64,000 nt of DNA. Source: Mycteria americana (lineage: Eukaryota; Chordata; Aves; Ciconiiformes; Ciconiidae). This document shows positions 47,401 through 60,700 of this stretch, in pieces. Where the stretch lies: assembly GCF_035582795.1 (NCBI RefSeq), contig NC_134366.1, forward strand, positions 27,451,661 to 27,515,660. The letters are read 5' to 3'. The notes beneath the pieces are model-generated. The model was not told the DNA's origin, searched no databases, and saw nothing but the letters and a program-made list of their open reading frames with translations. Every line of letters starts with the position of its first letter. Position 1 is the stretch's first letter. Position numbers and translations under genes: made by a program.

Positions 47401-50400
47401 AAATGCGCGCACATGCACAGAGAAGATTCAGGAGGGATTATGTGTAACACACCTGACATGGTTGATGCATCTCTTTCTTTATTCTGTCAAGTGCTTGGTA
47501 CATTTACAAGCAGAATAAAAGATCAGCAATGCAGTCCATGGAAAAAGAGGGTGGTGAGCATAAGTGCCTGCCATGGAGCCCATGCTCAGCCAGGTACTTC
47601 AGTGTGGTCCTAACCTTATCTCTGTGTAATCTCACCAAGGCAAGGGGACTGGCAATCCGTTTAAATAGGGTAGGTGGAACCATTATTTTGCTTTTCAACA
47701 TCTGTTTAAGGTTTTTAGGTATGGAATTTAAAAAAAAAAAAAAAAAAAACCCCAAACAAAAAACCCACAAAAAACCAGAGAAAATACAGTTGTATTCGAC
47801 TTGGCTTTCTTTTTTCTTCTCAGTGATATCTTCTGGCTGGCTTGAAGTGTCCTTTTCGTCCAGCAGTTTCTTTTTCACTGGGCTGGTGACATCTTGTCCT
47901 GCAGGCGCCATGTAGAGCGGTTGAGTTCTGCACGTGAAATGCATGAAAAGTTGGGGAGACCAAAATGAACTGAAGGGCAAAGACAGCAGAGCATGGTCTT
48001 CTGGACCTTTTCAAGGGCTGGGCGTTGGCAGCCGTCCTGCCTGGTGTATGAGTGTCTGGCACGGTCTTCAAAGTTCATGAATGAAGGACAAAGTTTTGAG
48101 GGCGACTTTCCTAGCTTCTCTTTTTAAGTAATCCTGCAACCGCTCATTTCTTGCTCAGAAGTGTTTGTTTCGTGTTCAAAAAGATGCTAATGAGAACAGC
48201 CCATCCCACTGTTTAATACCATTTATTTACCCAGGCTATACAATTGCTTTTTAGTCCATGAATTTCAGTCTGTGCATCTCTCCTCTATGGAATGTGCTTG
48301 GGGTGATATCAGTGAGCTTGTTTATATGGGCGAAATCAATCACATTTCAGATTAGACCTGTTAGTCCTCAATTATAATGGGGAAAAACGTAATAAAAAGA
48401 GATGGAGAATAAACTAACAGTACAATTTGAAGGGCATTTTTTCCTTCAAATGCAGTAAAGGCTTTTAAAAAAAAGACGTGGATATGTGTGGTAATTCCTC
48501 ATTCATTTTAGGTTTTCGCAGGGCGTAAACGAGATTGAAAATTCTAAGTAGAGTAACAAAATGTTTTGAAAAAAAATTGTTTCCAGTAATAGTAGAAAAA
48601 TATGGAAAGAAATCAAAGCTGTTTTATTTCAAACCTTTATGTGAAAGTTTAGAGCACACTCTCTAGATTCATTGCTACTAGCTGTAAAGTTTTAAGTTAG
48701 ATGGATACTTAAATACTGTGGTTTTTTCCTGCTGTTTCCTCCATATTCTATGTGCTGCACTCACATTATTATTTAGTATCTCGATGATGGCTTGAAAATA
48801 TTGAGGCTTTACAAGGAACTGCCATCTAGATTATAATTTTATAACTTGGTTTGGGGTTTGTAAAATGAATCATGCTGCTTTAAAAAGCTTAAGTCAAAAT
48901 TACTTCATTTTTGTTCTTTATTTTAATTATCTGGACATTCTGCTTTTAGGACTTTTTTTTTTTCTGCCAAGTATTTTTCACAGGGTCATGAAATGGATGT
49001 CTACACTTAAATTGAACTTTTTCAGTTCAACCCTTGTACCATTGTGGAAAATGTTTTCTTGGCTTGTTTCCAGCAACAGTCGGATGACGGCTCAGAGTAC
49101 AGAAGTTTCCGTATCATCACTGAGGCCCAGTCCCACATCCCGTACTCAAACACGGCAAATTCTTCAGTGACAACTCTTGTAGACAGCCATTTGCCCAGGT
49201 GTCTCATCGTACGTTTGGCTGGGTAGTCGAGTGTATCCGCAGATTGTATCCGAATGCCACATCTTCCACGCTGTGGGCGAGAGGGAGACTTGCCTTCCTC
49301 ATGCAAATGGGAGAAGTGTTTTGGCAGCATCTAGGACATTTGCTACCTTGACAGGACCCCTTGCGCAGCGGTGAGTCATTTTTTACATGGATCTCCTAGG
49401 TGAGTCCTAACTAATGAGAGCGTGTATGTTTTAAGAGGAGGAGTGAGGGCTATCCCCCTTGTTTCAATTAGTATTAAAACCAACCAACCAACCAAACAAA
49501 ACCAACCAAAAACCAACTAATCCCCAGAAAACATTCCTGCAAAACTTCCTGGAAATCTTCACCCTGTGGTGATGCATCCTGAAAGAGGAAGGAGTAGGTT
49601 GCAGCTTTGCCCTCTAGATCACTTCAGACCTCAGGCAAGCTGGTAATACTGGATTTTGGTTGCCAGAAGAAAGGGCACTAAATAATTTTGTATGAGCAGG
49701 CAAGGTTAGCACTGCAGGAACGTTTTCTGCCTGCTGTGTGGTTAAACCATCTTTGTGCCATGGGGTTATTTTTAACCTGTTGTGGTCTTCTAAGTCACAT
49801 ACTGCCTCTGGTTCTGCACGTGATGTCATCGGAGACCGAATGATTGCCTCTTCCCTCGGGGCACTGACTGCTGCAGGTCCAGGCTGGGTGATCCGGGCAC
49901 TCGGGCACCTCCTGGCTTCTGGTAGGGTCTCCTAAGCATGGGTCATGGGGACAGGAAGCCCAGGAGTAGCTGCCAGCCTGCCAGCGCTGGAGGGACCTCA
50001 GGAGTGCGGGAGGGACAGCAGGACCCCACTTTGCCCACCGTGTGCCGGTAGACGTCCTCATCAGCGAGGTGCCATGGCAGACGCGTCAGTCTCTCCACAG
50101 CCTCTCTAGTAGGTAGCAGCTACGAGGAGCTAACCTCCTTCTCTCACCTGCCTGGATTCACCCCCGGTTCTGTCCTGAATGTGTTTCCACATCCCAGTCT
50201 TCTTCCCTGTGCCCTTTCCCTACCTTTCTGGAGAGTATGACTGGGAAAGGTTTGGCCACCAAACATTATTTAGGGCTTTGGAGGAGTTATGAGGGGGTCG
50301 AGGAGGGCCATGGCCCCCAAGCCCAGGAGCGAGAAGAATCAGGGAATATACACTAGAAAACTCATTTTGGTGTGCTTGGGGTGCATGCCTCGGGGGCGAC

Positions 50401-53400
50401 CCAAATGGAGACCAACGTGTGGGAAATGAACAGCTGCTGTTTGGATGTACGAGGCCCTCCTTGAGGAGCAGCTGAGAGGCCCTGCACAGGCTGCAGCATG
50501 GCGGCCGGCAGGGTCCTGGCTGTCTTGCACCCATGGGGTGGGTTTTGGCAGCGAGGTTTGGTAGCACCCACGGGTGGCCCATGGGTTTGACCACCTCAGC
50601 TCTGCTTTACGTCTTGCTAAAGCGCTGCCTCATCCTCAGCACCGGCGTCCCTACGACGCCAAGTTGTCTCGCAGTGCAGTCGTTGCTGCCGGTGGTTGTG
50701 AAGGAAACTACAAGGAGAAATGTTGTTTTGCAGGCTGTTAATTATTTTCTTCAGTTATTGCTGGTGTCGAAGGCAAAGGGCTCTCTGGTATGTTACCTCC
50801 TTCCTTTCAAGTTGGTGTTATGCTAATGTCTAGATATAACCATTGAGGAACTGTCATTAGTGGCTTGTTGCTTATTTATTTGCTTTTTTGTTACATTAAA
50901 GAGCCCATTAATTGTGTCATCTTTGGCTATTATATTAATAGAGCTAAGTTCAATTACTGTAACTTGATTTAAAGGAGAAAAAAAACCGCTCCTCGTAACG
51001 TAATATGGTACCGTTATGTGGCACCACTAAATCCATTTAATCTTCTTAGTACAAAATCCCTTTTTCTCAGACATTTTCTCTTGCTTTTCTAGTAAGTCAG
51101 TCTAATGTCAGCTTAAGTATAACTCACAGGAAGCTTTAGTAAAAATTTCTATCATTTTGTAAGAATTCAGTTTATTGTTTTCGAGATTCATCATCTTGCT
51201 AATTGTGTGCTGAAATATACTGCCACTGTACAGTATTATAAGGGATAGATATAAGAGGACTTGTGTGTAGAAGTGGTATGGCCTTTAAATTCTCATTTGA
51301 ATTGCTTGATAGAAGGTAAACTTGCTGATGAATAATGGAAAGAAATCTTTAATTGCTGTGAAGGACATCTGTACACACTCTCAGTACTCAAATTAATTCA
51401 ATTAGAGTTTTCAATTGTAGAAATAGGGTATTTATTTTAGAATACAGTGAGAATTAAACGGCAATTGCTAATGTTTCTGGGTAGGTGCTGGTACATTATC
51501 AGCACAAAATACTGAGCATCATGTGAAGGAAAATCCCCAAATGTGTGGTTTTGTTTCTTCTCATTTAAATAGTATGCTAACTTCCAGTGGAAAATAATCA
51601 AAATGCACAACTATCTGGCAATGTTTTTGGGAGGTACTTTCATTGCTCTCTTTTAGAGAGAAATTAGAATAATCTATAAAAAAAAAAAAAATCTGAATTT
51701 CTGTCTTTAGCCCCTCCCCAACCCTGCCACTGCATTTCCCCATTCCTGGGCAGGAAGCTACAGGTGCTGTTTTCACAAAACTTTGTCAAGACTATTTTAA
51801 ATAAACACACTTTTATTTTTCTTACCATCATTCAACACAAAGTGAGCTTGTTGGCTCAATCAGTTTCCGATTGGGCAAATTTCCACAGAGTTTTTTGAAA
51901 TAATTCACGGCCGATATCAGCCCTGAAGCCATTCTTTTGGAGGCTCCCTGGAGAGCAGCCCAAGCTCTCGCTGGGATGCAGGCTAAACCAAGGCTGCCTC
52001 CAGAGCTGAGTCCTTTAGGTGTGCATCTTCATGGTTCGGTTCGGATGAAGCAGCCTGAGACAAACACCAGTCCTATACATGAGACTTACTGTGCCCTCGC
52101 TGTCGGGAAAATAACAGCGTTTCTGTTGTGATTTACTGGTACTTTATCAGCAGGTGGGAAAGACATGTGGCTCCTAAATCAACTTTACATCCCAAATGCC
52201 ATTGAGATTTGGCCTGCTAGATCAGGTGAAAAGATTTCCTTCGTGGCTGGGAATATCTGTCAGATAGCATCTGTAGTATGCTGTGTTAAAATATTTCTAC
52301 TGAGAGGAGTTTTAGGTCTTGCTATAGTCAGTATCCTAGTGATGCAAGTCTAAATGCTATCACCCATGATTTCCACATTTCTCATGATAAAGCATATAAA
52401 AATAAGCAGACCAGCTGCTCACCTACTGCTGAAAGCTTGCTTCTGTGTATTTGTCAAACACTGCATGTGTACCTTATGATTTAGGTTAAGGTGCCTGCAT
52501 AATTTGTGCCTGCAGCTCTTAGTGTTTGCTTCTAAAAGCTGTGTGCATTCACAAAAATTTAAATTCATTCAAAGTTAATTAGTCAAGATTTACATTAATT
52601 CAAGCATGAAATATTTCTCTGGGGGCACAGATGTGAGGAAGTGGCCAAAGCCAAGGGAAGGGGCAAATTAAACGGTTAGATATGCAGCACTATTTGATCT
52701 GCATCCGCATAAACCTGTCTTTAGCAATGTTTTAAGCACACGTTCTGTAATTGCCTGTGTTCCTTCAGTCATTGCTGGCTTGGCCCTTTGAAAATATCTC
52801 TGTTTCGGTTTGCTTTTATATGAAGGGATGATAATATCCAATAATCAGTACTGAAGCATCAGCCAGCTGACCAGCGCTGCAGTTCTCCAGCAATGTGGGT
52901 TATGTTTGTGTGTGATAGTGTAAGGGGAGGTGTTTCCCCAAATCCCCTCTCCCATCCAAGCCGTCTGCCTCTGATTGCCACACGGCCTGCTCCTCCCCTC
53001 TGTACAAATTATCGAAGGATGTGTGTTTTCTGAAGGCTTATTTTGAGGAATGATACTTTTAAAGGAATGAGATTGCATGCCTGAAAGTAGATTAGTTTAT
53101 TTAGAGTCTTATTTATGATTGCAAATGGCATGTGTGATTTTTGCAAACAATTTGTGTTTAAAGTGTAAAAAGCTTTTCACAAAACCTATTTCATTTCTTT
53201 GCAAAAAATACAGTTTAAAGTGGATAGTCCAGTGGCCAAGAAACAACTGTGGATATCAGTATCTGGACTGTGATATTCTTTTTTTTTTCTTTCTTTCTTT
53301 TTTTTCCTTGAACTTAGAGGCATGCATTGTTTGTGGTTTGTGCAGCGAGGCTGTCTTCATTTCTTTGTTGTGTCATGCAAGGAAGATCTTGTTTTACTCG

Positions 53401-55662
53401 ACATGGCAAACTTCATCTGGTAATAATTAAACTTTGGCTCTGTTACTTTGAGTTTTACTCAAAGGCACAGGAGCAAGCAGGTCATATTTTGCAGAAATGT
53501 AAATGTAAAACCACTTCTCTAATGCCTTAGTCATTCTTCTGACTCCATTTAACTTCAAAGGTAGCTTTTTATGTAGGCTGTGAACCATTTGGCCCAGTAC
53601 CAGCCATAAGAAGCACAAAACTCTGCTAGTACATTCACTTCATACTTTTGCCAAGATCCATCAAAACACTGGGATAACTTTCTGTACGTACTTCATAACA
53701 TCCAGGGAAATGCCCGAAAGAGGTTATCCAATGTTACTACAAACAGTCAAAAAGATATTTCACCACTTGTAACTCAGCATTGAGGGTCAGCATCCTAGAA
53801 TCTGAGCATCTATGGCAGGATATGGCAGTATAGAAATTAAATGTGGGCTTTCCTAGATAGTGTCCTGGTGAGTATTTTGCTACTATTGATTGTGAGGCCT
53901 ACGTTATTCAGTATAAGAAAGGGAGAGAGATGATAATTACTGAATGAACTGAACATTCAGTATATACATTTCTCAGAATTTGGTGAGAGAAGTGAAAAAG
54001 TGATTTTTCTGTTACCAACAGTGAAGTATCCTTATTTCTGTGGCTGACTGGGAAGCAGAAAGCAGCCATATATGGGCTGAAATTCTCCAAAGAATGTGCA
54101 ATAAATAGATAGTTCGGAAGAAGGCTCCGCAGGGTCTCATGAGCACAGCAGTTTGGGAGGGAGAGGAGTCTATTTCCAGCTCAAGAAATAGTTAGCACCA
54201 CAGGACTTGTTTATTTAGTGTGGAGAAAAGACTAAGAGGAGTAAGTTCTTAAAATAATAAATTCTCTCTTCGTGAAACAGTGTAGCAGTAAAATTGTGGT
54301 CATGGATTAAAGGCATTAACTTTCTCTTGGGAATTGGTGTTTGTTTTGGTGAGGTTTGGTTTGGGGGAAGGAGGGTGGCTTTTTTGTCTGCATTTAGACC
54401 CTCTTGTACATGCTGACCCAGGTGTATGGCACACTTGGCGGCATGGCAGAAGCAGCCTGTGCCAACCCCTGGTTTGGCTTGTGGAGGTAGGCAGGGGTGA
54501 GCACTGTACAACTGACTCCTTTTGAGAGCCATTGAAACCGCGTCTGCCTCGTGCCGGGTTGGTAGGCACGGGGAGCAAGAACGAGGTGGCAGAAGCGCGA
54601 AGGCCCGGTGCACCCTGCAGCGTGGGGCCGTTTGGCACGGAGCTGGCTCTGTTCGGGAGTTACTCCCAGGCTTAGAGGTTGGCTGCAAAACTACAGGTTG
54701 CCCATTTTGCTCCTTTCCCATGGCCTTGGAAACCTGGGACTTCGTGAGGTGAGACGTCCAACCCTTGTGCTCTGAAACCTGAAAGTGTTCCTGAATGTAG
54801 TGGCTGTACTCCAGATGTGTTTTGCTGACAACGGCAAGGGGAAGGGAAGACAGAGCAAGGGCAGTAGCCAGGCAGCTCAGGACATTGACTTTTGGAAGGT
54901 GTGCAGCAATAGCCCAGTTGAGAGTTGCCCGGGGACTAGACTTGGAAATGCTATAAAATCTGGAAGAAGACCAGATTTTTCCAGTACGTGTGTTGTCAGA
55001 CCCCAGGGAAGTCTAAATGCAGACTGGAGACAAGTGCTCTGAACAGCGCTAATGTCCTTAGAGTGTTTCAGGCAAAGGGAGGGGAAATGAGGTGTCTCCT
55101 ACTTGCATGTCTTGTGTATTGTGTGTGGTCATCATGAGCAGATCCTTAACCTTCTTTGGCAAGGTCCCTCTGAGGACAATCCGGGTTTCCCTTCCTGCCA
55201 CTTTCTAGAAACTGTACCCAGAAAGGTAACAAATGGTGAGGGGGAACTGCCTCACCATACGTCTTGGAGAGGCTTAAACCAGCCCTGATGACTTCCTCTT
55301 GTAGTAGTTGTAATTGCTGAAAGAATTACTTATATTTGCCTCATTGCATCTGTTGTAATAGTTGTGGGTGGGTGGAGAATAAGGACATCTAACAGGAAGT
55401 AAGAAAATTAATGTGCTTTCAAAATTTTCCCTGTACTTTTTTTTCTTTTTAAATTAACTACTTTTTGTCTAAAACACTTTAAAGGTGTTTCTGTAGGAAT
55501 GTCTGTGTTAATAACTTTTAAAATTTATTTTTCAAATCTAGATCATCGACAAGGAGATTAATCCCTTTGTGGACAAGTGGGAAGAAGAAGGACAGTTCCC
55601 AGCACATAAAGTATTTAAAACCCTGGGACAGGCTGGATTCCTCGGTGTGGATAAGCCAACAG
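38256..55662 (+). CDS. Mitochondrial acyl-CoA dehydrogenase-like gene, 5' part (continues past the window)
   Basis: The first two coding exons (38256-38414, 55542-55662) encode about 93 residues of a flavin-dependent acyl-CoA dehydrogenase, an enzyme class that makes the trans-2 double bond in acyl-CoA and passes electrons to ETF in the mitochondrial matrix. Residues 1 to about 40 are Arg/Gly/Ala-rich without acidic residues at first, like a mitochondrial presequence. Residues 50-93 read RKIIDKEINPFVDKWEEE, then FPAHKVFKTLGQAGFLGV, the start of the N-terminal helical domain. Phases join cleanly (0, then exit in phase 1). Catalytic and FAD-binding parts lie beyond 64000. The wording is closest to the ACADL-like or 'acyl-CoA dehydrogenase 6' group, but the exact member is not certain. 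Confidence 0.78.
43384..46440 (-). other. Stop-poor stretch, possible decayed mobile element
   Basis: Successive minus-strand frames of 60-125 codons (45737-46111, 44777-45088, 44424-44627, 44021-44389 and 43502-43834) line up with few gaps, and the translations are rich in Cys, Trp and Leu. This could be a degenerate retroelement with envelope-like composition. No diagnostic motif (transmembrane cysteine motif, RT box or LTR) was recognised. Chance is also possible. Confidence 0.25.
47730..47776. repeat. A20 homopolymer plus A-rich tail
   Basis: Twenty A residues followed by CCCC and AAAC-rich sequence; simple low complexity. It could be the poly(A) tail of an old insertion, but no source body was recognised. 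Confidence 0.85.
49022..49330. other. Segment open on both strands, unknown origin
   Basis: A 102-codon minus frame and a 60-codon plus frame overlap. The sequence is more complex and higher in GC than its surroundings and contains no simple repeat. I do not recognise either translation. It could be a piece of an unnamed repeat or an old gene copy. Confidence 0.3.
49479..49519. repeat. CCAA-rich simple repeat
   Basis: Imperfect tandem ACCA/AACC units in an intron; low complexity. Confidence 0.85.
49830..50600. other. GC-rich intronic patch
   Basis: About 0.8 kb richer in GC than the flanks, open for 124 codons on the minus strand with Pro/Ser/His-rich translation. No domain recognised; it may be an old repeat or a local GC rise. 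Confidence 0.3.
53279..53308. repeat. T-rich CTTT simple repeat
   Basis: Pure pyrimidine tract with CTTT units in the large intron. Confidence 0.85.
54515..54700. other. CpG-containing intronic patch
   Basis: A short GC- and CpG-rich segment 0.85 kb before exon 2, open in two frames (about 76 and 168 codons, opposite strands). No family recognised. It could be a minor internal regulatory element or a repeat remnant. Confidence 0.3.
55542..55662 (+). CDS. Acyl-CoA dehydrogenase-like exon 2
   Basis: Starts after a pyrimidine-rich TTTTTCAAATCTAG acceptor with ATC ATC GAC and ends at a GTAGGAG donor in phase 1. It encodes IIDKEINPFVDKWEEEGQF and a following GFLGVDKPT, a clear acyl-CoA dehydrogenase N-terminal signature. 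It was found by splice-site and family pattern, because the open frame is short. Confidence 0.85.
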
Positions 55663-57693
55663 GTAGGAGAGTGTATAACTCCTGAGTGTTGATGGTGATA
55701 GACTCATTACATTATCTCAAATAGCTTTTGCCCCAGATCAAAACATGGTTTGGAATTCAGTGCAAAGTTTACTTATATTCCTCAGTCACAGGTGTGCTGG
55801 TTACCAACTGTGCAAATACAGCAAATTATGTTGCTGAGTGCTCAAGTTGATATTCTCCTAAATATAAATGTTAAAAACCTGCATGGCTGTTACTTTAAAG
55901 TCAGTGAAGTGAATGTCACTTCAGTTTTCAACGTACAATCTGTATAATGACTTTTCTTCTGGATCCGGACATGTATGGAATAATCTCAATCTTCATTAAA
56001 GAACCCCCAATTTGAAGGCATTGAAAGTGTTGTAACATTTGGCCTATTACACTTCCTTAACCTGTAACCTCTACAACATTGTAATGTATTCTGTCTTCTT
56101 CATTCAGAGGATGAGGTTTGTGTGGGTTTTAGGTCATTATATCCTAGACTGTCTTTAAAGTGCACTATTCCAGCCCACAGAAGCATGTACAGAACAAGAA
56201 GCTGATGATACACGCAGCAAGGACAGAGCAAGTTTCATGTGTACATATATATATTGGTGAGGAAAAAAGTCAAGAAGTCCAGAGGAATAGGAGGTATTTC
56301 TGCTCTTCAGCTAAAATACATATTCCCCTAGTTTTTTTGTTTGTATGCAATGTAATATATGCTTGTTTTCTTTTCAAATGCTACAGTTACGTGTTCCTGT
56401 CATAATTCTCTGGGTTTTTTTCCCCCATTTTCTTATTCATGGTTAAAAAGTTTAAAACAAAAGCAAGTTTGCGTAGGCAAACCTTTGGCAATTGTGGTGA
56501 ATTTGGAGCAGCCTGAAGTGGCAACGTTTGGACAGTTAACTGCAGATAATCATCTATATGGAGCAGCTCACACAACCTTAGCTATGCCACACCACATCGT
56601 TATGTTGCTAAGGGACAGGGTTTGAACTGTGGAACAAATTATATCTTTTTACCACTTACTTTCAGAGGAAATTTTTCCTCTTGAAATGAACTTTCATATT
56701 CTTGTACATTCCAACGTGGAAGATTTTTTCTCTAGCTGTTCAGCTGTTGGAGCTCGCAGAACTGTTGAGCTGTGATTGTCTGACAAATCCAATTAGGTCT
56801 GAGCTGGTATTTCTTTACAAAAATGCTGACAGTCTGAGATTATACCTAAGCTCTATTTAAAGGACAAATAGGATTACTGGGGTAGGGAGAAAACCACCTC
56901 TACCTTCTGCTGTAACTGTTTGATAGGCAGATTTGAAATCTGTCTCAGTGGGGTCTCCTTCACACTGCTAATATTCATGTTGGTTGTAATAATGGTGTGG
57001 CATTGCTGCCCGGTTACAGCCCCGTCGTGTTGTTATATGCATCTTGGGGCATGCAGAGGCCTCGGCTGGGGTAAGGAACCTCAGTGCTGAGCATGCTGTG
57101 CATAAAATGTTGTGGAGGTGGGAACTTTGTATAATGCTCACAAAATAGCTAGGACAAGAAATAATGTGAGTGAAAGCTAGTGAAGAAGGGACTTGCGGAG
57201 GCAAAGATGGGCACAGAAGGCTGCATGCACTGACTACGCTTGTTATACTCATGATTAAGAATATTGTAGCCTTGGCTTTGACACTTGTATCTAGCTGTTA
57301 ATCTAATTTGTTGGGCCTCTGCAGCTGCATTTTATAAAAGCTATAAAAAACTGGATAAAATTCTCAGCGACACGTGGTCCATCTCAGTTCATCTTCTGGA
57401 GCAAGGTATTGTTGGGTACAGAAAATGCACCACCTCCCTGTAAGATGCTGCCTTTGCAGCATTCGGTTGTGCAAGAGAACATCACCGGATCCAGCTTTGC
57501 TCTGTAATCGTGTAGTATCACCAGGCACATCCTGAAAGTGCCAAAACTTTCTCATGGTGATAAGCGAAACAGTCAGGTGTCTAACAACGCAGTCTCAACA
57601 ACAGGACTTTGGCAAAGCCTGAAATTCTTCATCCTTCTACAAAGTGCTTATGCCTGCTGTGGTTGTGATTAGTGTGTCCTGGTAGTACTAATT

Positions 57694-57722
57694 AAAAAAA
57701 AAAAAAAGAATATATATATATA
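57694..57722. repeat. A14 followed by (TA)6
   Basis: Fourteen A, then GAA and six TA units. A microsatellite in intron 2. Confidence 0.9.
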
Positions 57723-60700
57723 CCTTTTGTACTCTGCTCAGCCACTTCTAGTATTTAACTGCTGTGTGCAGAGGAAGAGAGATCTTAAGAGATTTGAGGA
57801 AGCCAAGAGCAGCCGGGAGTTTTGGGGGGATGTCGGGAGAGGTCTGGAGAAGGGAGGTTAATTGATTTGAGGAGAGTGTTCATGACATGGAGCTGTGTGA
57901 GTAACAACCTGCCCTACTTTCTCTTTCCAGCACAAACCAAAATTGTAATTATCATGTTATATCCCTTCAACCCAGATCATAAAGCATTCTGTTTAAAGAA
58001 GACTAAATTTTTTCAAGTGAATTCACTTTAGTAGCAACTGCAATTTCAAAATATAAGTTTTTCTGATTTTGTTTTCCAGGGTCATTCTGTCAAGTATCCT
58101 TCTTTTTTTTTTCCTGTAGAATTAATTTCGAAGCTTTCTGATTGGGCAGAAACGGGTCACAAACTTGTTTTGCTTGGACAGAAGGAAACATCTGTTGGAT
58201 TTCAGATTTGTTGAAACTGGACTTTTTCCTGTGTAAACACCATTCCCTTTATGAACAATGAGCTGCTTAATGGGAGTCGGGTTTTTAAAAGAACGTGCCT
58301 TACATGTGTCCCTTATCATTGGGAACTTTTTCTATCTGGAGAACTGATTTGGGGCACTATTTGTATTGCAAAGGCTCCATCAATTCCCACCATAAACAGT
58401 TGTGGGCTACAAACTTGTCAGGGTTTTTCCTGTATATTTTTTCACAGTTGTTTATGCTTGTAGTGAATATGGGCTGTAGTTACAGTAGTTCAAGATGTTA
58501 GTTGGAGGGGTCATGTAAACACTGTGGTCAAGGCCATCATTGGAGAATCCTGAAGATGATCAGTGGATTTAACTTGCTATACTGTCTGATCTGTCCTCTG
58601 CCAGAGAAGGATTTTTCTTTTTGAATCATTTCCCTGCTCTGGTATTTTTTACACAACTCGAAACTAGTGCATACACTGGTTTTCCTTGGGGAAAAAGCGT
58701 GTGTTGTTCTGTTATATTAGGAAATTCTTCCTACTAGTAAAATACATGCTGAAAAAGTGAACGTTATTTATGTGTAAAAAGTGTCTTTTTGCTCTATGCA
58801 AAATATGTTTTATAGAATCATTCAGTTCAGTCTGAAGTATTTAGTTTGAGGGGGGAAAAAAAACCCCAACGTCTATATATACTTATTATTCTTCATTTAT
58901 GTTTACTGTGTGTTTCTCCTCAAATTATAAAGTTCCTGGGATATTGAGGTACTGCAGTCCCAAAACTAAGGGCAGAAAATATTAGGGTAGGCAGCAGAAA
59001 TATTTTAAACAGTCTTGGTAGTTGGCCATTGTCTGTTTTGCTAAGGGAAGTGGGCAAGACATATTCTTTGGAGTGTTTTATGTGCAGATTAGATGAGATA
59101 TTGGAGTAAAAGCTGAAAAGATTTATGTGGTCATTTGTGATCTTATGGTTTATGAATCAAAGCCTTGGCTGTTCCTAAATTTTAGGATGTGTTGCCAAAG
59201 ACACAGGCTCAAAACGTACGGTTATGTGCCTGCATATGCCGACACAGATGATTAAAAGTTGTTCTTATCAGCTGATGCAAAAGTACAGGAATCCTGTAAA
59301 GGCTCAGGGAAAGCAAAGAGGAGGGGAGAGAACAGTTTGTCTACCATCCTGCATGTTCGTATAGCATCACTGTGAGACATGAGTGATAATGATGCCTCCT
59401 CTGGGTATTTCATTAGTGTTTTCACTGGCAGTCCTGTAGGAATATTTAGCAGAATGCATTAGTGTGTAGAAATAAGTATAATAGGTGTGTCCAAATAGTA
59501 GCCTTCATTTATTCCTGTCAAACACTTAGCAGTGCACTTGCAGAAATATGTTCTTAAATATATCAGCAAAATCAAGAAACTATGTGGTAAGACTCGTACA
59601 TGGATGGGAAAGTAAGTTTTACGCTGTCTTCTTCCCCTACTGCTGGGATGTATGCTGGATACGGGGCTGGAGAAAGTAATAAGCAGTACGTTCTTGTCAC
59701 TTGAGCCAGATAAACATCTCATGAAACAAAACAAATGTTTCAAATGATTGATTACACTGCAATTGGAAAATGATGCAATATCTTTCCTTAAGAAAGCCTG
59801 TTTATTGCAAGTGTCTGTGTGTTGAATGTGGGAATATAGATCTAGACTATCCTCTAAGGTTAATTTTGTTGTTTTCTTCACAAGTATACATTTCTGTGCT
59901 AAAATGAGACCTTATGAGAGTTTTGTAGTGGAGAGTCACTTGAAAGAGTGTGTGGGGTTCATTCTTTCTTTTTCCCTTTCTGTAATACTAAGCCTTATTA
60001 TTATATCGAATGAGCAAAAGAAGGACCTGGGAGGAGCAGTGAATTCTGTCACTGGAAAGGGACTTCGTAGTTCAGGTGAAACAGGGTTTTATGGCCTCTG
60101 AGACAGTAACTGAAACAAACTTTTTCAGATGTATCTATGGATAGAAGCTAAAAGGTATATATTTGTCAGAAGAGAATTCATTTGCCCAAAACCATTTCTG
60201 TATGTCAGGAGTGGACCAGCTGCAATGCTTGTGCTTGGTTTAGTAGATTTAAGCATAGCGAGCTGAACTAATCGCTTGATCTCTTTCTTGCTTACAAGGG
60301 AGTGCAGTAGTAGTTAGTTAATAATAGTTGCGCTCTATGAGTTTGAGAGAGAAGTCATTGTGCCACGTTTTCAGGTACCAATGAGCCGGTAAATCAGCGC
60401 TCTGAAATGTTTACCAGCTATGAGAAATACCTGGTTTGCAATCAAGAAATAATCTTGATAAGCCTCTAAAAAACGATAGACCAAAATTAGTCACTGCTTT
60501 ATTTGAATCAAATTGATGACAAAGTTCATGATGGATGGCAGTGGTTTGGAGACCTCGATCAGATAAGTATAAGAAATTTCAGGTGCCTATTTGACCTTCT
60601 TAATTTGGTAGATTGGATTGAAATCTCAAGAAGACAGGTTTTTGTATGTGTAGATACAAGTTCTGTGTGGGTGAGACTTTTTTTCCTTCCTCTTTTATGA

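Larger units (their letters stand above)
38415..55541 (+). other. Intron 1 of the acyl-CoA dehydrogenase-like gene (17 kb)
   Basis: No additional exon of this gene was needed or seen, since exons 1 and 2 join in frame. The intron is AT-rich with several low-complexity tracts and some stop-poor patches (43.4-46.4, 47.8-48.1, 49.0-49.3, 49.8-50.6 and 54.5-54.7 kb), described separately. Confidence 0.7.

Noticed and set aside
47504-47915. Frames with long Phe or Lys runs
   Set aside because: The runs translate an A20 homopolymer, so the frame length is partly artefactual.
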